NCBI GenBank assembly: GCA_022180725.1
Contig: BQMO01000004.1
Span: forward strand, 101,108 to 165,107
Source: Phycisphaerae bacterium
GTDB taxonomy: Bacteria > Planctomycetota > Phycisphaerae > Phycisphaerales > UBA1924
Length of the DNA: 64,000 nt
Direction: 5' to 3'
The position numbers were made by a program, and so were the translations under genes. Positions within the stretch are counted from its first letter, which is position 1; each line of letters opens with the position of its first letter. This document shows positions 27,323 to 36,066 of this stretch, piece by piece. Below the pieces are notes generated by a model that made no database searches, had not been told where the DNA came from, and was given only the letters and a program-made list of their open reading frames with translations.

Positions 27323-30300
27323 ATGGACGGGACGGGCACGAGAAGGCGGCGGCGGTGGGGGCGGCGGCTGGCGATCACGGGGATCGTGGTGGTGGTGTTC
27401 GTGGGGACGTTCTGGGCGACGCGCGGGCTGATCGTGCGGCGGGTGGTGGTTGGTGGGCTTCAGGACGCGACAGGGGGCGAGGTCAGTGTGCGGTCGGTGG
27501 AGGTGACGGGGGCGGGAAAGGTGACGGTGGAGGACTGTGAGGTGAGGGCGCCGGGGGTGGCGGGCGAGGGCGGGGTGGTGTTCCGGGCGGCGCGGATCGA
27601 GGCGGAGGTAGAGTGGGGGTCGGTGCTGACGGGCAGGCCGCGGGTGAAGCGGGTGGTGCTCGAGCGGCCGATGGCGCGGCTGAGCCAATCGGTGGAGGAC
27701 GAGAGCCTGAACGTGGCGGGGTTGCGGAAGCCGACGGGCGGTGGCGCGGTGGAAGTGCCGCAGGTGGTGGTTCGAGGCGGGGTGGTGGAGTTGGGGGAGC
27801 ATGGGGCGGGTGAGGCGTACCGGGCGTTGCGGCGGATCCCGGTGGCGGGCGAGGTGGCGCACGGGACGGACAAGGCGGGGGGGATGCGGATCTCGTTCAT
27901 GGAAGTGGATGAACGGGGCGAGCCGGTGATGGGGCCGGGCGCGGTGCAGTTGACGGGGGTGGTGGGGAAGGACGAGGTGCGGCTGGAGTTGGGGGTGGTG
28001 CGGCTGTCGTCGTGGGGGCCGGAGTCGATGCCCGGGCCGATCCGCGAGGCGTACGCGGGGTTGGCGTTGGAAGGGGAGGTGAGGGACACGACGCTGACGT
28101 ACCGGTACGACGGGGCGGTGTCGGCGCGGGCGCGGGTGGAGGGGGTGTCGCTGACGCTGCCGGTGGAGGTGAAGCCGTCGGAGAACGCGCGGGGAGAATC
28201 GGTGCCGGTGGACCCGCGGGACGTTGGAAAGAAGTTGCGGATGCGCGACGTGCGTGGAACCGTGGGGCTGACGGGGCAGGGGGTGGAAGCGGACCTGACG
28301 GGGGAGGTGGAGGGGCTGAAGTACGCGGTGGAGTTGCGGACGGACGGCACGAGCGCGGAGGGGGCGTTCCGGTGCGTGGTGCGGTGTGACGATCTGCATC
28401 TGGCGCAGCGGCCGGAGGTGTTGAAGTTCGCGCCGGGGATCGTGCGTCGGCGGCTGGAGCAGTTTTCCGACCCGACGGGGCGGGTGGACGCGGTGGTGAC
28501 GATTGAACGGGCGAAGGCGGGCGCGGCGGTGAGCGTGCGCGGGGCGTTGACGCTGCGCGGGATGACGGCGGCGTTCGAGCGGTTCGCGTACCCGTTCCGC
28601 AACCTGGCGGGGCGGGTGACGTTCGATGACGAGCGGGTGGTGATCGAGCGGATCGAGGGTGAGGCGCCCGGCGGGGTGCGGGTGACGGCGACGGGGGAGA
28701 TCACGCCGATCACCGAGGACGCGAAGGTGCGGGTGGACGTGAAGGCGACGGGGATCCCGATCGACGGGACGCTTCGCGGGGCGATGGCGGCGCGCGGGCG
28801 GCTGATGGACGAGTTATTCAGCGAGGCGCGGCACGCGGAGTTGGTGGAGGCGGGGCTGATCACGAGCGGGGGGAAGGGGGCGGGGCCGCGGTTCGAGATG
28901 GGCGGGACGATCGACGTGCATGCGCTGGTCACGCGTGACGCGGGGCCGGGGGACGACAACTGGCATGACGAGGTGACGATCACGCTGCACGAGGCGCGGC
29001 TGCTGCCGGAGGTGGTGGGGTACCCGATCATCGCGCGGGGCGCGACGATCGTGAAGAAGGATCACGAGGCGGTGGTGCGCGGGGGGACGTTCACCGGGCT
29101 GGAGGGGGGGAGCGCGTCGGTCGAAGCGCGCGCGGACCTTTCGGCGCTGGCGGACCCCGGGGCGCCGTTCGTGCCGACGATTGTCGTGCGGGCGTCGGGG
29201 GTCCCGGTGACGCGGCTGCTGACGCACGCGGTGCCGGCGGGGGCGAAGATCGGCGATCGGGCGGCGCGGGATGTGCTGGGCGCAATCGCATGGACGGGGG
29301 AGGTGGAGTTGGGGGCGGAGGTAAAGCCCGAGGGGGACGGCGCAGCGTTCGTGGTCAAGGTAACTGGGTCGGGGCTGACGCTCGGGGCGAAGGGGCCGGG
29401 CGGCGCGGTGCGGGCGCAGGTTCGTCGGGCGGCGGTGACGGCGGAGGTGAGTGAGTCGCACGCGTCGGTGGCGGTGCGCGGGGTGGTCGGCGCGGTGGGC
29501 GAGGGCGCGGCGGGAGAATCACCCTGCGAGGTGCGGGTGGAGGCGGATCGGCGTCGTGAGGACGGTGCGCTGCACGTGGAGGCGGTGCTGCCGGGGCTGG
29601 AGACGCGGACGCGGGTGGAGGATTTCGTGCGGCTGAGCGCGGCGGAGGCGGCGGGGGAGATCGAGTCGCTGCGGGCGAGGTTCGCGCCGGCGGGGCGGGT
29701 GTCGCTGCGGGCGGTGGTGTCGCGCGAGGAGGGCGGAGGGATCCAAACGCGTGTGGAAGCGTCGGAGGCGAAGGAGGCGTCGTTCGTGGTGGAGGGCGGG
29801 CGGGTGACGCTTCCGCGCTCGGCGGGTTTGGTGTTGATGGAACGCACGGGCGAGGGCGCGGGAGTGTTGAGGTTTGCGGGGTTCAGTGCGCCGGCGCGGT
29901 TCGAGGGGCAGGATGTGGGGACGTTGACGCTGGACGGGCCGATGGGGACGGACGGGGGGCCGGCGGACGGCGTGCTGAAGGTGGGGTTGGCGGAAGGACG
30001 GTTTGAATCGCCGCTGGTGCGGGCGATCGCGGGGGCGTCGGCGCCGGCGCGGCTGGCGGGGTTCTTCAAGGATTCGGACGTGCGTGGGGGGTTTGACTTT
30101 GAGGCGGCGATGTCGCCGCGGGACGGCGCGGAAGGGCGCGCGTGGTCGGCGGCGGGCGCGGTGAGGCCGCGGTCGCTGATGGTGAAGTTCGGCGGGGTGG
30201 ACGTGGAGTTTCCGCGCGTGCGGGGCGCGATCGAGTTCGGGCCTGGAGAGGGGCGGGTGCGCGACCTGGTGCTGGAGGCGCCAACGTGGAAGGTGGAGAC

Positions 30301-31492
30301 GGAGGGGGTGTGGGTGACGCGTGCGGGCGGGGAGACCGCACTGACGGCGGCGTGCCGGGTGGACGCGTCGTCGCTCACGCCGGACCTGCGGGCGGTGATG
30401 CCCGAGGGCGTGCGGCGGGCGAGCGAGGACCTCGCGGCGGGGGTGACGGGCGCGGTCGTGGTGTCGCCCATGACGATCGCGTTGACGTACGGGGCGGATG
30501 GGGCGCTGACGTCGCTGAAAGTGGAGGGGCGCGGGCGGGTGGAGGGGGCGTCGCTGGACGCGGGGGTCGAGATCGAACGTGCGTCGGGGGAGGTGGAGTT
30601 TTCGGCGTTGCAGGAGCGGGGAGCGTCGGGGGTGTCGTTCGAGGTTCTTGGCGTGATGGATCGGATGGCGGCGTCGGGGCTGGAGGTGTCCGGGGCGCGG
30701 GTGCGCGTGGTGGGGCTGGAGGACGGGCGGGTGCTTATGCCGCACTTCTCGGCGGCGTGTCATGGGGGTCGGGTGACAGGGGAGGCGAAGGTGAGCGCGC
30801 CGGGGGGGAATGGGAAGCGGGATTTTGAGGCGGAGGTGCGGGTGAGCGGGGCGCGGTTCGCGTCGGTGCTGGCGGACTACGCGGCGACGGGCGCGAGCGC
30901 GATGGAGGAGGAGCCGGACGGATCGCGCGGGTTGCTCGACGCGGTGGTGACGATGGGCGGGACGGTGGGGGACGTGTCGTCGCGTCGCGGGCGCGGCGTG
31001 GGGGCGGTGTCGGGGGGGCGGGTGGTGAACTTCCCGCTGCTGGTGCCGCTGGTGCGGATGACGAATCTCCAGTTGCCGCTGAACGAGACGGTGGACTACG
31101 CGGAGGGGGAGTTTTATGTGCGGGGCGCGTACCTGAACTTCGAGTCGCTGTCGGTGTACTCGCCGAGCGTGGAGGTGGTGGGGTACGGGACGGTGACGTG
31201 GCCCGGGATGGCGTTGGACATGCGGTTCCGGCCGCGGGCACGGAGCCGGATCCCGCTGGTGACGGCGGTGCTGGAGGGGATCCGGGACGAGTTGATGGCG
31301 GTGCGCGCGGAGGGGACGCTGGGCAAGCCGGTGCTGGCGATCAGCGCGCTGGGGGGGACGAGCCGGTTCGTGGGGCGGTTGATCGGGCGGGAGCGGGATG
31401 AGCAGGAGCGACGGTTGGATGCGATCGAGGGTCGTGGCCGTCGGGGGACGGTTCGTCGCGAGGAGGCGGCGCCGGTGAAACCGGGCGGGTGA
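27323..31492 (+). CDS. Giant AsmA/DUF748-like envelope protein
   Basis: 1389 residues, anchored by one N-terminal membrane helix (about 15-32, LAITGIVVVVFVGTFWATRG) after an Arg-rich cytoplasmic stretch. Almost all the rest is predicted beta-strand with recurring V-x-G / V-E-G patterns, as in the AsmA/TamB/YhdP superfamily. These are thought to bridge the inner and outer membranes and move lipids. The C-terminal part (EFYVRGAYLNFESLSVYSP, then MRFRPRARSRIPL) matches the AsmA-like C-terminal region. The ATG is preceded by AAAGGA at good spacing. LOG and lipoprotein genes follow closely. Confidence 0.78.
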   Translation: MDGTGTRRRRRWGRRLAITGIVVVVFVGTFWATRGLIVRRVVVGGLQDATGGEVSVRSVEVTGAGKVTVEDCEVRAPGVAGEGGVVFRAARIEAEVEWGSVLTGRPRVKRVVLERPMARLSQSVEDESLNVAGLRKPTGGGAVEVPQVVVRGGVVELGEHGAGEAYRALRRIPVAGEVAHGTDKAGGMRISFMEVDERGEPVMGPGAVQLTGVVGKDEVRLELGVVRLSSWGPESMPGPIREAYAGLALEGEVRDTTLTYRYDGAVSARARVEGVSLTLPVEVKPSENARGESVPVDPRDVGKKLRMRDVRGTVGLTGQGVEADLTGEVEGLKYAVELRTDGTSAEGAFRCVVRCDDLHLAQRPEVLKFAPGIVRRRLEQFSDPTGRVDAVVTIERAKAGAAVSVRGALTLRGMTAAFERFAYPFRNLAGRVTFDDERVVIERIEGEAPGGVRVTATGEITPITEDAKVRVDVKATGIPIDGTLRGAMAARGRLMDELFSEARHAELVEAGLITSGGKGAGPRFEMGGTIDVHALVTRDAGPGDDNWHDEVTITLHEARLLPEVVGYPIIARGATIVKKDHEAVVRGGTFTGLEGGSASVEARADLSALADPGAPFVPTIVVRASGVPVTRLLTHAVPAGAKIGDRAARDVLGAIAWTGEVELGAEVKPEGDGAAFVVKVTGSGLTLGAKGPGGAVRAQVRRAAVTAEVSESHASVAVRGVVGAVGEGAAGESPCEVRVEADRRREDGALHVEAVLPGLETRTRVEDFVRLSAAEAAGEIESLRARFAPAGRVSLRAVVSREEGGGIQTRVEASEAKEASFVVEGGRVTLPRSAGLVLMERTGEGAGVLRFAGFSAPARFEGQDVGTLTLDGPMGTDGGPADGVLKVGLAEGRFESPLVRAIAGASAPARLAGFFKDSDVRGGFDFEAAMSPRDGAEGRAWSAAGAVRPRSLMVKFGGVDVEFPRVRGAIEFGPGEGRVRDLVLEAPTWKVETEGVWVTRAGGETALTAACRVDASSLTPDLRAVMPEGVRRASEDLAAGVTGAVVVSPMTIALTYGADGALTSLKVEGRGRVEGASLDAGVEIERASGEVEFSALQERGASGVSFEVLGVMDRMAASGLEVSGARVRVVGLEDGRVLMPHFSAACHGGRVTGEAKVSAPGGNGKRDFEAEVRVSGARFASVLADYAATGASAMEEEPDGSRGLLDAVVTMGGTVGDVSSRRGRGVGAVSGGRVVNFPLLVPLVRMTNLQLPLNETVDYAEGEFYVRGAYLNFESLSVYSPSVEVVGYGTVTWPGMALDMRFRPRARSRIPLVTAVLEGIRDELMAVRAEGTLGKPVLAISALGGTSRFVGRLIGRERDEQERRLDAIEGRGRRGTVRREEAAPVKPGG

Positions 31493-31505
31493 GGCGCGGG
31501 GGCAC

Positions 31506-31511
31506 TAGGAT
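31506..31511 (+). promoter_or_regulatory. -10 box (TAGGAT) before the LOG-family gene
   Basis: TAGGAT ends 8 nt before the ATG, in the 27-bp gap after the AsmA-like gene. Predicts an additional leaderless transcript start. Confidence 0.4.
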
Positions 31512-31519
31512 GGGGGCTT

Positions 31520-32614
31520 ATGCCGCTGGACGATCGAACGGACAAGGTGGAGGGGTTGACGGAGGGGCCGGAGAGTCCGGTGGCGCGTCGCGCGGACGAG
31601 CCGGCGGTGGTGGGAGCCATTGAGCGGCTGATCGAGGCGACGGGCGGGAAGCCGGGCACGTTCGAGGCGCGGCTGGTCCGGGAGTTGGTGCAGACGGCGT
31701 TGAAGTTGATCCCGGACGGTCGCGACACGGGCGAGATCAAGTTGTTCACGAACGCGGTGAAGGAGTTGCGGTACGCGTACCGGGTGTTCGCGCGGTACCG
31801 CGAGCCGCACAAGGTGACGATCTTCGGGAGCGCGCGGACGCCGGAGGAGCACCCGGACTACGCGGCGTGCGTGGAGTTTTCGCGGCTGATGGCCGAGGCC
31901 GGGTGGATGAGCATCACGGGGGCGGGGCTGGGGATCATGAAGGCGGGGCACGTCGGCCCGGGGCGGGAGTCGTCGTTCGGGGTGGCGATCCGGCTGCCGT
32001 TCGAGACGACGGCGAACTCGGTGATCGCGGGGGACGAGAAGTTGATCAACTTCCGGTATTTCTTCACGCGGAAGTTGATGTTCGTGTCGCAGGCGGAGGC
32101 GGTGGCGCTGTTTCCGGGCGGCTTCGGGACGATGGACGAGGCGTACGAGGCGTTGACGCTGGTGCAGACGGGGAAGAGTTCGCCGATGCCGATCGTGATG
32201 GTGGAGGGGGCGGGCGGGGATTACTGGCGGTCGTGGGACCGATGGGTGAAGGAGCAGTTGCTGGGTCGCGGGTGGATCAGCGCAGAGGACCCGGTGATTT
32301 ATTACCTGGCGAAGGACGCGCGGGACGCGGCGGACCACATCGTGCGGTTCTACCGGGTGTATCACTCGTCGCGGTACGTGCGGGACCAGTTCGTGATCCG
32401 GCTGAAGCGGGCGCTGCGGGCGGCGGACGTGGCGGCGCTGGAGTCGGAGTTCAAGGTGCTGGTGAAGTCGGGGGGCATCCGGCAGGTGATGGGGCCGCTG
32501 GAGGGCGAAGACGACCACCCCGAGTTGCCGCGGCTGGTCTTCCACCACACGAAGCACAAGTACGGGTTGATCCGGGCGTTGATCGACCGGGTGAACACGT
32601 TCGATCCGGCGTAG
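31520..32614 (+). CDS. LOG-family (lysine-decarboxylase-like) Rossmann protein
   Basis: 364 residues. The core holds KVTIFGSARTPEEHPDY, SITGAGLGIMKAGHVG and the hallmark FPGGFGTMDEAYE, typical of LOG/TIGR00730 proteins. Some of those are cytokinin-type phosphoribohydrolases that cleave nucleoside monophosphates. The N-terminal ~90 and C-terminal ~100 residues extend beyond the usual ~190-residue core, as in the longer bacterial subgroup. Cytosolic. The physiological substrate is uncertain. Confidence 0.83.
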   Translation: MPLDDRTDKVEGLTEGPESPVARRADEPAVVGAIERLIEATGGKPGTFEARLVRELVQTALKLIPDGRDTGEIKLFTNAVKELRYAYRVFARYREPHKVTIFGSARTPEEHPDYAACVEFSRLMAEAGWMSITGAGLGIMKAGHVGPGRESSFGVAIRLPFETTANSVIAGDEKLINFRYFFTRKLMFVSQAEAVALFPGGFGTMDEAYEALTLVQTGKSSPMPIVMVEGAGGDYWRSWDRWVKEQLLGRGWISAEDPVIYYLAKDARDAADHIVRFYRVYHSSRYVRDQFVIRLKRALRAADVAALESEFKVLVKSGGIRQVMGPLEGEDDHPELPRLVFHHTKHKYGLIRALIDRVNTFDPA

Positions 32615-32644
32615 CGCGCGGGACATGCGAGCGGAGCGGGCCGG

Positions 32645-33574
32645 ATGAAGGCTGGCATCAGGACAACACGGAGGAGGCGCGGGGCGGGGCGGGTGCTCGT
32701 CGCGGCGGTGGCGGCGTGGTGCGCGACGTGGGCGATGTCGTGCGCATCGTCGCCGCGGGCGGCCAAGGGCGGGCCGGATGCGGCGCCGATGGAGGACGGT
32801 GTGGAGGTGGAGTGGTGGGTGGTGGATGACGCGGGGCCGCCGGGGGGCCAGCCGTTGCGGACGGTGTTGGCGGGCTTGGAAGGGCGTCCGGCGCCGATCG
32901 ATGCGGGGGTGCTCGGGGTGTGGCGTGCGAACGGGCTTCGGGTGGTGGCGCTGATGCCGGAGGCCGTGGAGGGTGTACGGGCACGGATGAACGTGGTGGG
33001 GCCGGTGCAGCGGGAGCGGTTGGGGGACGGGTCGCGGTGGCAGGACGTGGCGCGGGTGGCGGTGCCGCGCGGGGGGATGACGGTGGGGCTGGACAACGGC
33101 CCGGTGACAATTCGGGATGGGCGTGTGATGCTGTCGCTGCGGGCGTGGGGGATGCCGGACCCCGAGGGGCGTGAGGATGAATCGGGGCACCCGCGGGCGG
33201 TGGTGGTGGTGGAAGCCGTGCCGCGGCACGTGTCGGGATGGCAGGGGGAGACGGGGGGCGTGACGCTGGGAGGGCCCGCGATTCCCTCGCGGGAGACGCT
33301 GGTGTTTGATCGCTTGTGGATGACGGCGGTGGTCGGCGAGGGGATGGCGCTGCTCGTGATCCCGGAATCGCCGGGGGAGGAGTGGGGCGTGGAGGCGAGG
33401 CGGCGCGCGGACACGGTGGTGCCGCACATCGGGCCGGAGGCGCCGCCGATGGTGACGCTGGGCGAGGCGTTGATGCGTTCGGAAGGGGAGACGGTGGGGC
33501 GATCGCGTCGGCAGGTGGTGGTGGTGCGCGTGAAGCCGCCGGGGCGGTTCGAGTTGATGGGGGAAGGCCGATAA
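32645..33574 (+). CDS. Putative lipoprotein, unknown function
   Basis: 309 residues. An Arg-rich N-terminus, hydrophobic segment and lipobox WAMSC (Cys33) indicate a lipid-anchored exported protein. The body is beta-rich (repeated VVV / V-x-V stretches) and ends in a short basic tail. No domain is recognised. It lies 30 bp after the LOG gene and about 100 bp before the HD-GYP gene on the same strand. Confidence 0.6.
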   Translation: MKAGIRTTRRRRGAGRVLVAAVAAWCATWAMSCASSPRAAKGGPDAAPMEDGVEVEWWVVDDAGPPGGQPLRTVLAGLEGRPAPIDAGVLGVWRANGLRVVALMPEAVEGVRARMNVVGPVQRERLGDGSRWQDVARVAVPRGGMTVGLDNGPVTIRDGRVMLSLRAWGMPDPEGREDESGHPRAVVVVEAVPRHVSGWQGETGGVTLGGPAIPSRETLVFDRLWMTAVVGEGMALLVIPESPGEEWGVEARRRADTVVPHIGPEAPPMVTLGEALMRSEGETVGRSRRQVVVVRVKPPGRFELMGEGR

Positions 33575-33676
33575 GGCGCGCCGCGCATGGCGTGGGCGCG
33601 GGGTGCGCGGCTGAGCGGGCGAGCGACGCGGCGTCGCGGTTCGCGGGCGGGACGCGTTGCGACGATAGAACGGGTG

Positions 33677-34912
33677 ATGCTCCGGGTGAGTATTGGGGAG
33701 GCGCGGGCGGGGATGGTGCTGGCGCGGGGGATCCCGCACCCGACGTCGCCGCGCGCGATGCTGCTGCGGGACGGGGCGCGGCTGGAAACCTCGACGGTGG
33801 ATCGGCTGCGCGCGATGAAGGTGCGCGAGGTGTGGGTGCGGTACCCGGGGCTGGAGGACCTGGCGCAGTACGTGAACCCGGAGTTCGAGTCGGCGTGCCG
33901 GGAGTTGACGGCGGACCTGTCGGCGTCGTTCGACGCGGTGATGGCGCAGACGGACGTGGAGTTGGACTTCGGGGCGTACCGACGCGCGGTGGGGGGGATG
34001 CTGGAGCGGGTGCTGGAGAACCCGAAGGCGGCGATGCTGATGGGGGAGATGCAGGGGGCGAATGAACTGGGGCGGCACGGGTCGGCGGTGTGCGCGCTGA
34101 GCGTGCTCATGGGGTTGCAGTTGGATTCGTACATCGTGCGGGAGCGGTCGCGGCTGTCGTCGGCGGTGGCGAAGGACTTGTCGCCGCTGGGCGTGGGGGC
34201 GATGTTCCACGACCTTGGGATGACGCGGCTGGCGCCGGAGGTGCTGGCGCGGTGGGAGGCGACGGGGGATGAAACCGACGAGGCGTGGCGCGAGCACGTG
34301 CCGTTGGGGTTCGCGATGGTGAAGGATCGGCTGGAGCCGGCGGCGGCGGGGGTGGTGCTGCACCACCATCAGCGATTTGACGGGAAGGGATTTCCGTGCC
34401 TGCCGCACCTGGGCGGCTCGTGCGTGTCGCCGCGGGGTTCGGGGGTGCACGTGTTCGCGCGGATCACGGCGGCGGCGGACGTGTTTGATCGGGCGCGGTA
34501 TCGGGGCGGTCGCGTGGAGCCGGCGGTGCGGGCGCTGCGGCGCGTGCGCGAGGCGACGCTGGGCGGCGCGATCGATCCGGTGGTGTTCGCGGCGTTGCTG
34601 GGGGCGGCGCCGGCGTACGGGCCGGGGATGCTTGTGACGCTGAGCGATGGGCGGCGCGCGGCGGTGGTGGGGAGGACGCCGGGGCGGCCTTGCCGACCGG
34701 TGGTGCGGGTGGTGGACCCGTACGGGGTCGCGGGGCGCGCGGGCGAGGAGATTGATTTGTCGCGGGTGGAGGGGCTTTCGATCGAGTCGGTGGGCGGGGA
34801 GCGGGTGGCGGAGGACAACTTCGAGCCGGCGTACGAGGGGGAGTTTGACCTGCTGGCGGCGCACCGGCGGATGGGGCTGGCGTCGACACCGATGGAAGAG
34901 AAGGCGGCGTAG
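33677..34912 (+). CDS. Diverged HD-GYP-type phosphohydrolase
   Basis: 411 residues. The N-terminal 60 residues (IGEARAGMVLARGI ... LLRDGARLE) are the small module usually preceding HD-GYP domains. HD-GYP landmarks: H134, H178-D179 in MFHDLGM, H207, H229-H231 with FDGKGFP (235-240), and FARITAAADVFD (D268). The family hydrolyses cyclic di-GMP. Two key signatures are altered: HDIGK reads HDLGM (no Lys) and GYP reads GFP, so activity on c-di-GMP is uncertain. The ATG at MLRVSIGEA is chosen because the upstream frame is an Arg/Gly-rich run. The stop codon sits inside a 15-bp repeat. Confidence 0.8.
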   Translation: MLRVSIGEARAGMVLARGIPHPTSPRAMLLRDGARLETSTVDRLRAMKVREVWVRYPGLEDLAQYVNPEFESACRELTADLSASFDAVMAQTDVELDFGAYRRAVGGMLERVLENPKAAMLMGEMQGANELGRHGSAVCALSVLMGLQLDSYIVRERSRLSSAVAKDLSPLGVGAMFHDLGMTRLAPEVLARWEATGDETDEAWREHVPLGFAMVKDRLEPAAAGVVLHHHQRFDGKGFPCLPHLGGSCVSPRGSGVHVFARITAAADVFDRARYRGGRVEPAVRALRRVREATLGGAIDPVVFAALLGAAPAYGPGMLVTLSDGRRAAVVGRTPGRPCRPVVRVVDPYGVAGRAGEEIDLSRVEGLSIESVGGERVAEDNFEPAYEGEFDLLAAHRRMGLASTPMEEKAA

Positions 34913-34917
34913 GGGCG
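34903..34917. repeat. 15-bp direct repeat, left copy
   Basis: GGCGGCGTAGGGGCG, containing the stop codon of the HD-GYP gene. An exact copy lies 1,088 bp further on at the other edge of a low-GC segment. Confidence 0.8.
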
Positions 34918-35070
34918 CGGACAAAGGCCGTCCGTGATGAGCAAGTTGTCAATACCTACACCGTGATGATTTCATGACAACCTATACGTGATGATCATAT
35001 GTCGTCGAAACTCAAAGCACATCTTGAATACTCTGTTGGAGGATTTCAATGTAGTTTCTTATTCGACGAA
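34918..35070. other. Low-GC gap with inverted and direct repeats
   Basis: AT-rich compared with its surroundings. It carries an inverted pair GTTGTCA (34945-34951) / TGACAAC (34975-34981) and a direct pair GTGATGAT (34963-34970, 34988-34995). No gene is seen. It may hold a protein-binding site or the end of the inserted segment. Confidence 0.5.
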
Positions 35071-35946
35071 TCAATCGGAAAATCTAAGTTTCAGTGTTTG
35101 TTCATCCCACGTCCAATAGATAAGTCCATTGCGCGAAGTGCGTTTCGCTTTAAACAATGGAATTCCATCGATTTGTCCATTGAGTACTAAACTTGCAATC
35201 AACTCTCCGCTCACTGGTTCGGATTTGCGATGTATCCTTGACCGAGGCAGTTGAATTTCTTGCCATTTTGGCAATCTGACCCAGGTCGCTGGTTCGAGTC
35301 CGTACTTCGGTCCAGATCCATTCTGAAGTATCATCGAATCTAGTTCGCGCGGCGATCCTGCTGGAGCCTTCCCTCCGCCCTTATCGCGGCGTGGTAATCC
35401 CGGAACCAAATAGTCCTCTTGCTTTCCATCGTGAACTGCCGCAAATGGGGGGAGTGTGGCCCCAGGCCGGGCACTCTTTAGCGTTCCAGTTGCATCGAGT
35501 AGTATGGCGGATAGACCTGTATCCACAACAATTCCGAAGTCTGTAGCATGCAGAACGGATGCTTGATCGAAGTAGATTGCATCGCCGAGTTGCGATCGAA
35601 CATCCTTAGTCTCTATCGTGCGATGTACTTCTTCTTCGCTTTGAGCAGTATCAGTAGATCCCAATCGACTCCAACGCGGGGCCGTGTTAAGCAAATACGC
35701 CTCTCGTATCGGTCGATTTGCAGGAAGCTTCTTGAACTCGTCATCAACTGCATGCGACCAAATAGATCCGTCTCCAAATCGTCGGCAGCTTTTCGCAAAA
35801 TTTTCGACCAAATTTCGTTGTGTCAAGGAGAGTCGATCAAGTGATGGTGTTGGTTCTGAGACCTGAATTTCTGCATTTCGAGTCGCCGCTGTAGAATCGA
35901 TCTGCGGTTGAAGCAGTAATACAAACACGAGTACATGTACAAGCAT
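35071..35946 (-). CDS. Secreted protein of unknown function, probably acquired
   Basis: 291 residues with an N-terminal signal-like helix (MLVHVLVFVLLLQPQ). Base composition is near 47-50% GC against roughly 70% around it, and codon use is balanced. No domain is recognised; the sequence contains ordinary globular stretches (AILLDATGTLKSARPG, ATWVRLPKWQEIQLPR). It has its own strong promoter directly at the ATG and is bracketed by an exact 15-bp direct repeat, so it appears to be a one-gene cassette. Confidence 0.65.
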   Translation of the reverse strand: MLVHVLVFVLLLQPQIDSTAATRNAEIQVSEPTPSLDRLSLTQRNLVENFAKSCRRFGDGSIWSHAVDDEFKKLPANRPIREAYLLNTAPRWSRLGSTDTAQSEEEVHRTIETKDVRSQLGDAIYFDQASVLHATDFGIVVDTGLSAILLDATGTLKSARPGATLPPFAAVHDGKQEDYLVPGLPRRDKGGGKAPAGSPRELDSMILQNGSGPKYGLEPATWVRLPKWQEIQLPRSRIHRKSEPVSGELIASLVLNGQIDGIPLFKAKRTSRNGLIYWTWDEQTLKLRFSD

Positions 35947-35952
35947 GATGGC

Positions 35953-35981
35953 AGTATACGGCAGTCCCGCATTGATGCCAA
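35953..35981 (-). promoter_or_regulatory. Strong sigma70-type promoter with leaderless start
   Basis: On the minus strand: TTGGCA (35976-35981), 17-bp spacer, TATACT (35953-35958), then 6 nt and the ATG. The expected transcription start coincides with the A of the start codon. Confidence 0.75.
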
Positions 35982-35990
35982 TGCGGAATC

Positions 35991-36005
35991 GGCGGCGTAG
36001 GGGCG
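35991..36005. repeat. 15-bp direct repeat, right copy
   Basis: Exact copy of the 15-mer at 34903-34917, at the point where base composition returns to the genome norm. Confidence 0.8.
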
Positions 36006-36066
36006 ACTCCCGCCGCGGAGAGGCGTGCTACCCAAGGCGGGTCGCCCAAGGTGGATTACACCAAAA

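Noticed and set aside
31505..34924. A reverse-strand open frame of more than 1,100 codons
   Set aside because: Arg/His/Pro-rich, no domain; it covers the LOG, lipoprotein and HD-GYP genes on the other strand.
35281..35310. GGTTCGAGTCC, resembling a tRNA T-arm
   Set aside because: No acceptor stem or anticodon arm can be drawn around it, and it lies inside a protein-coding frame.
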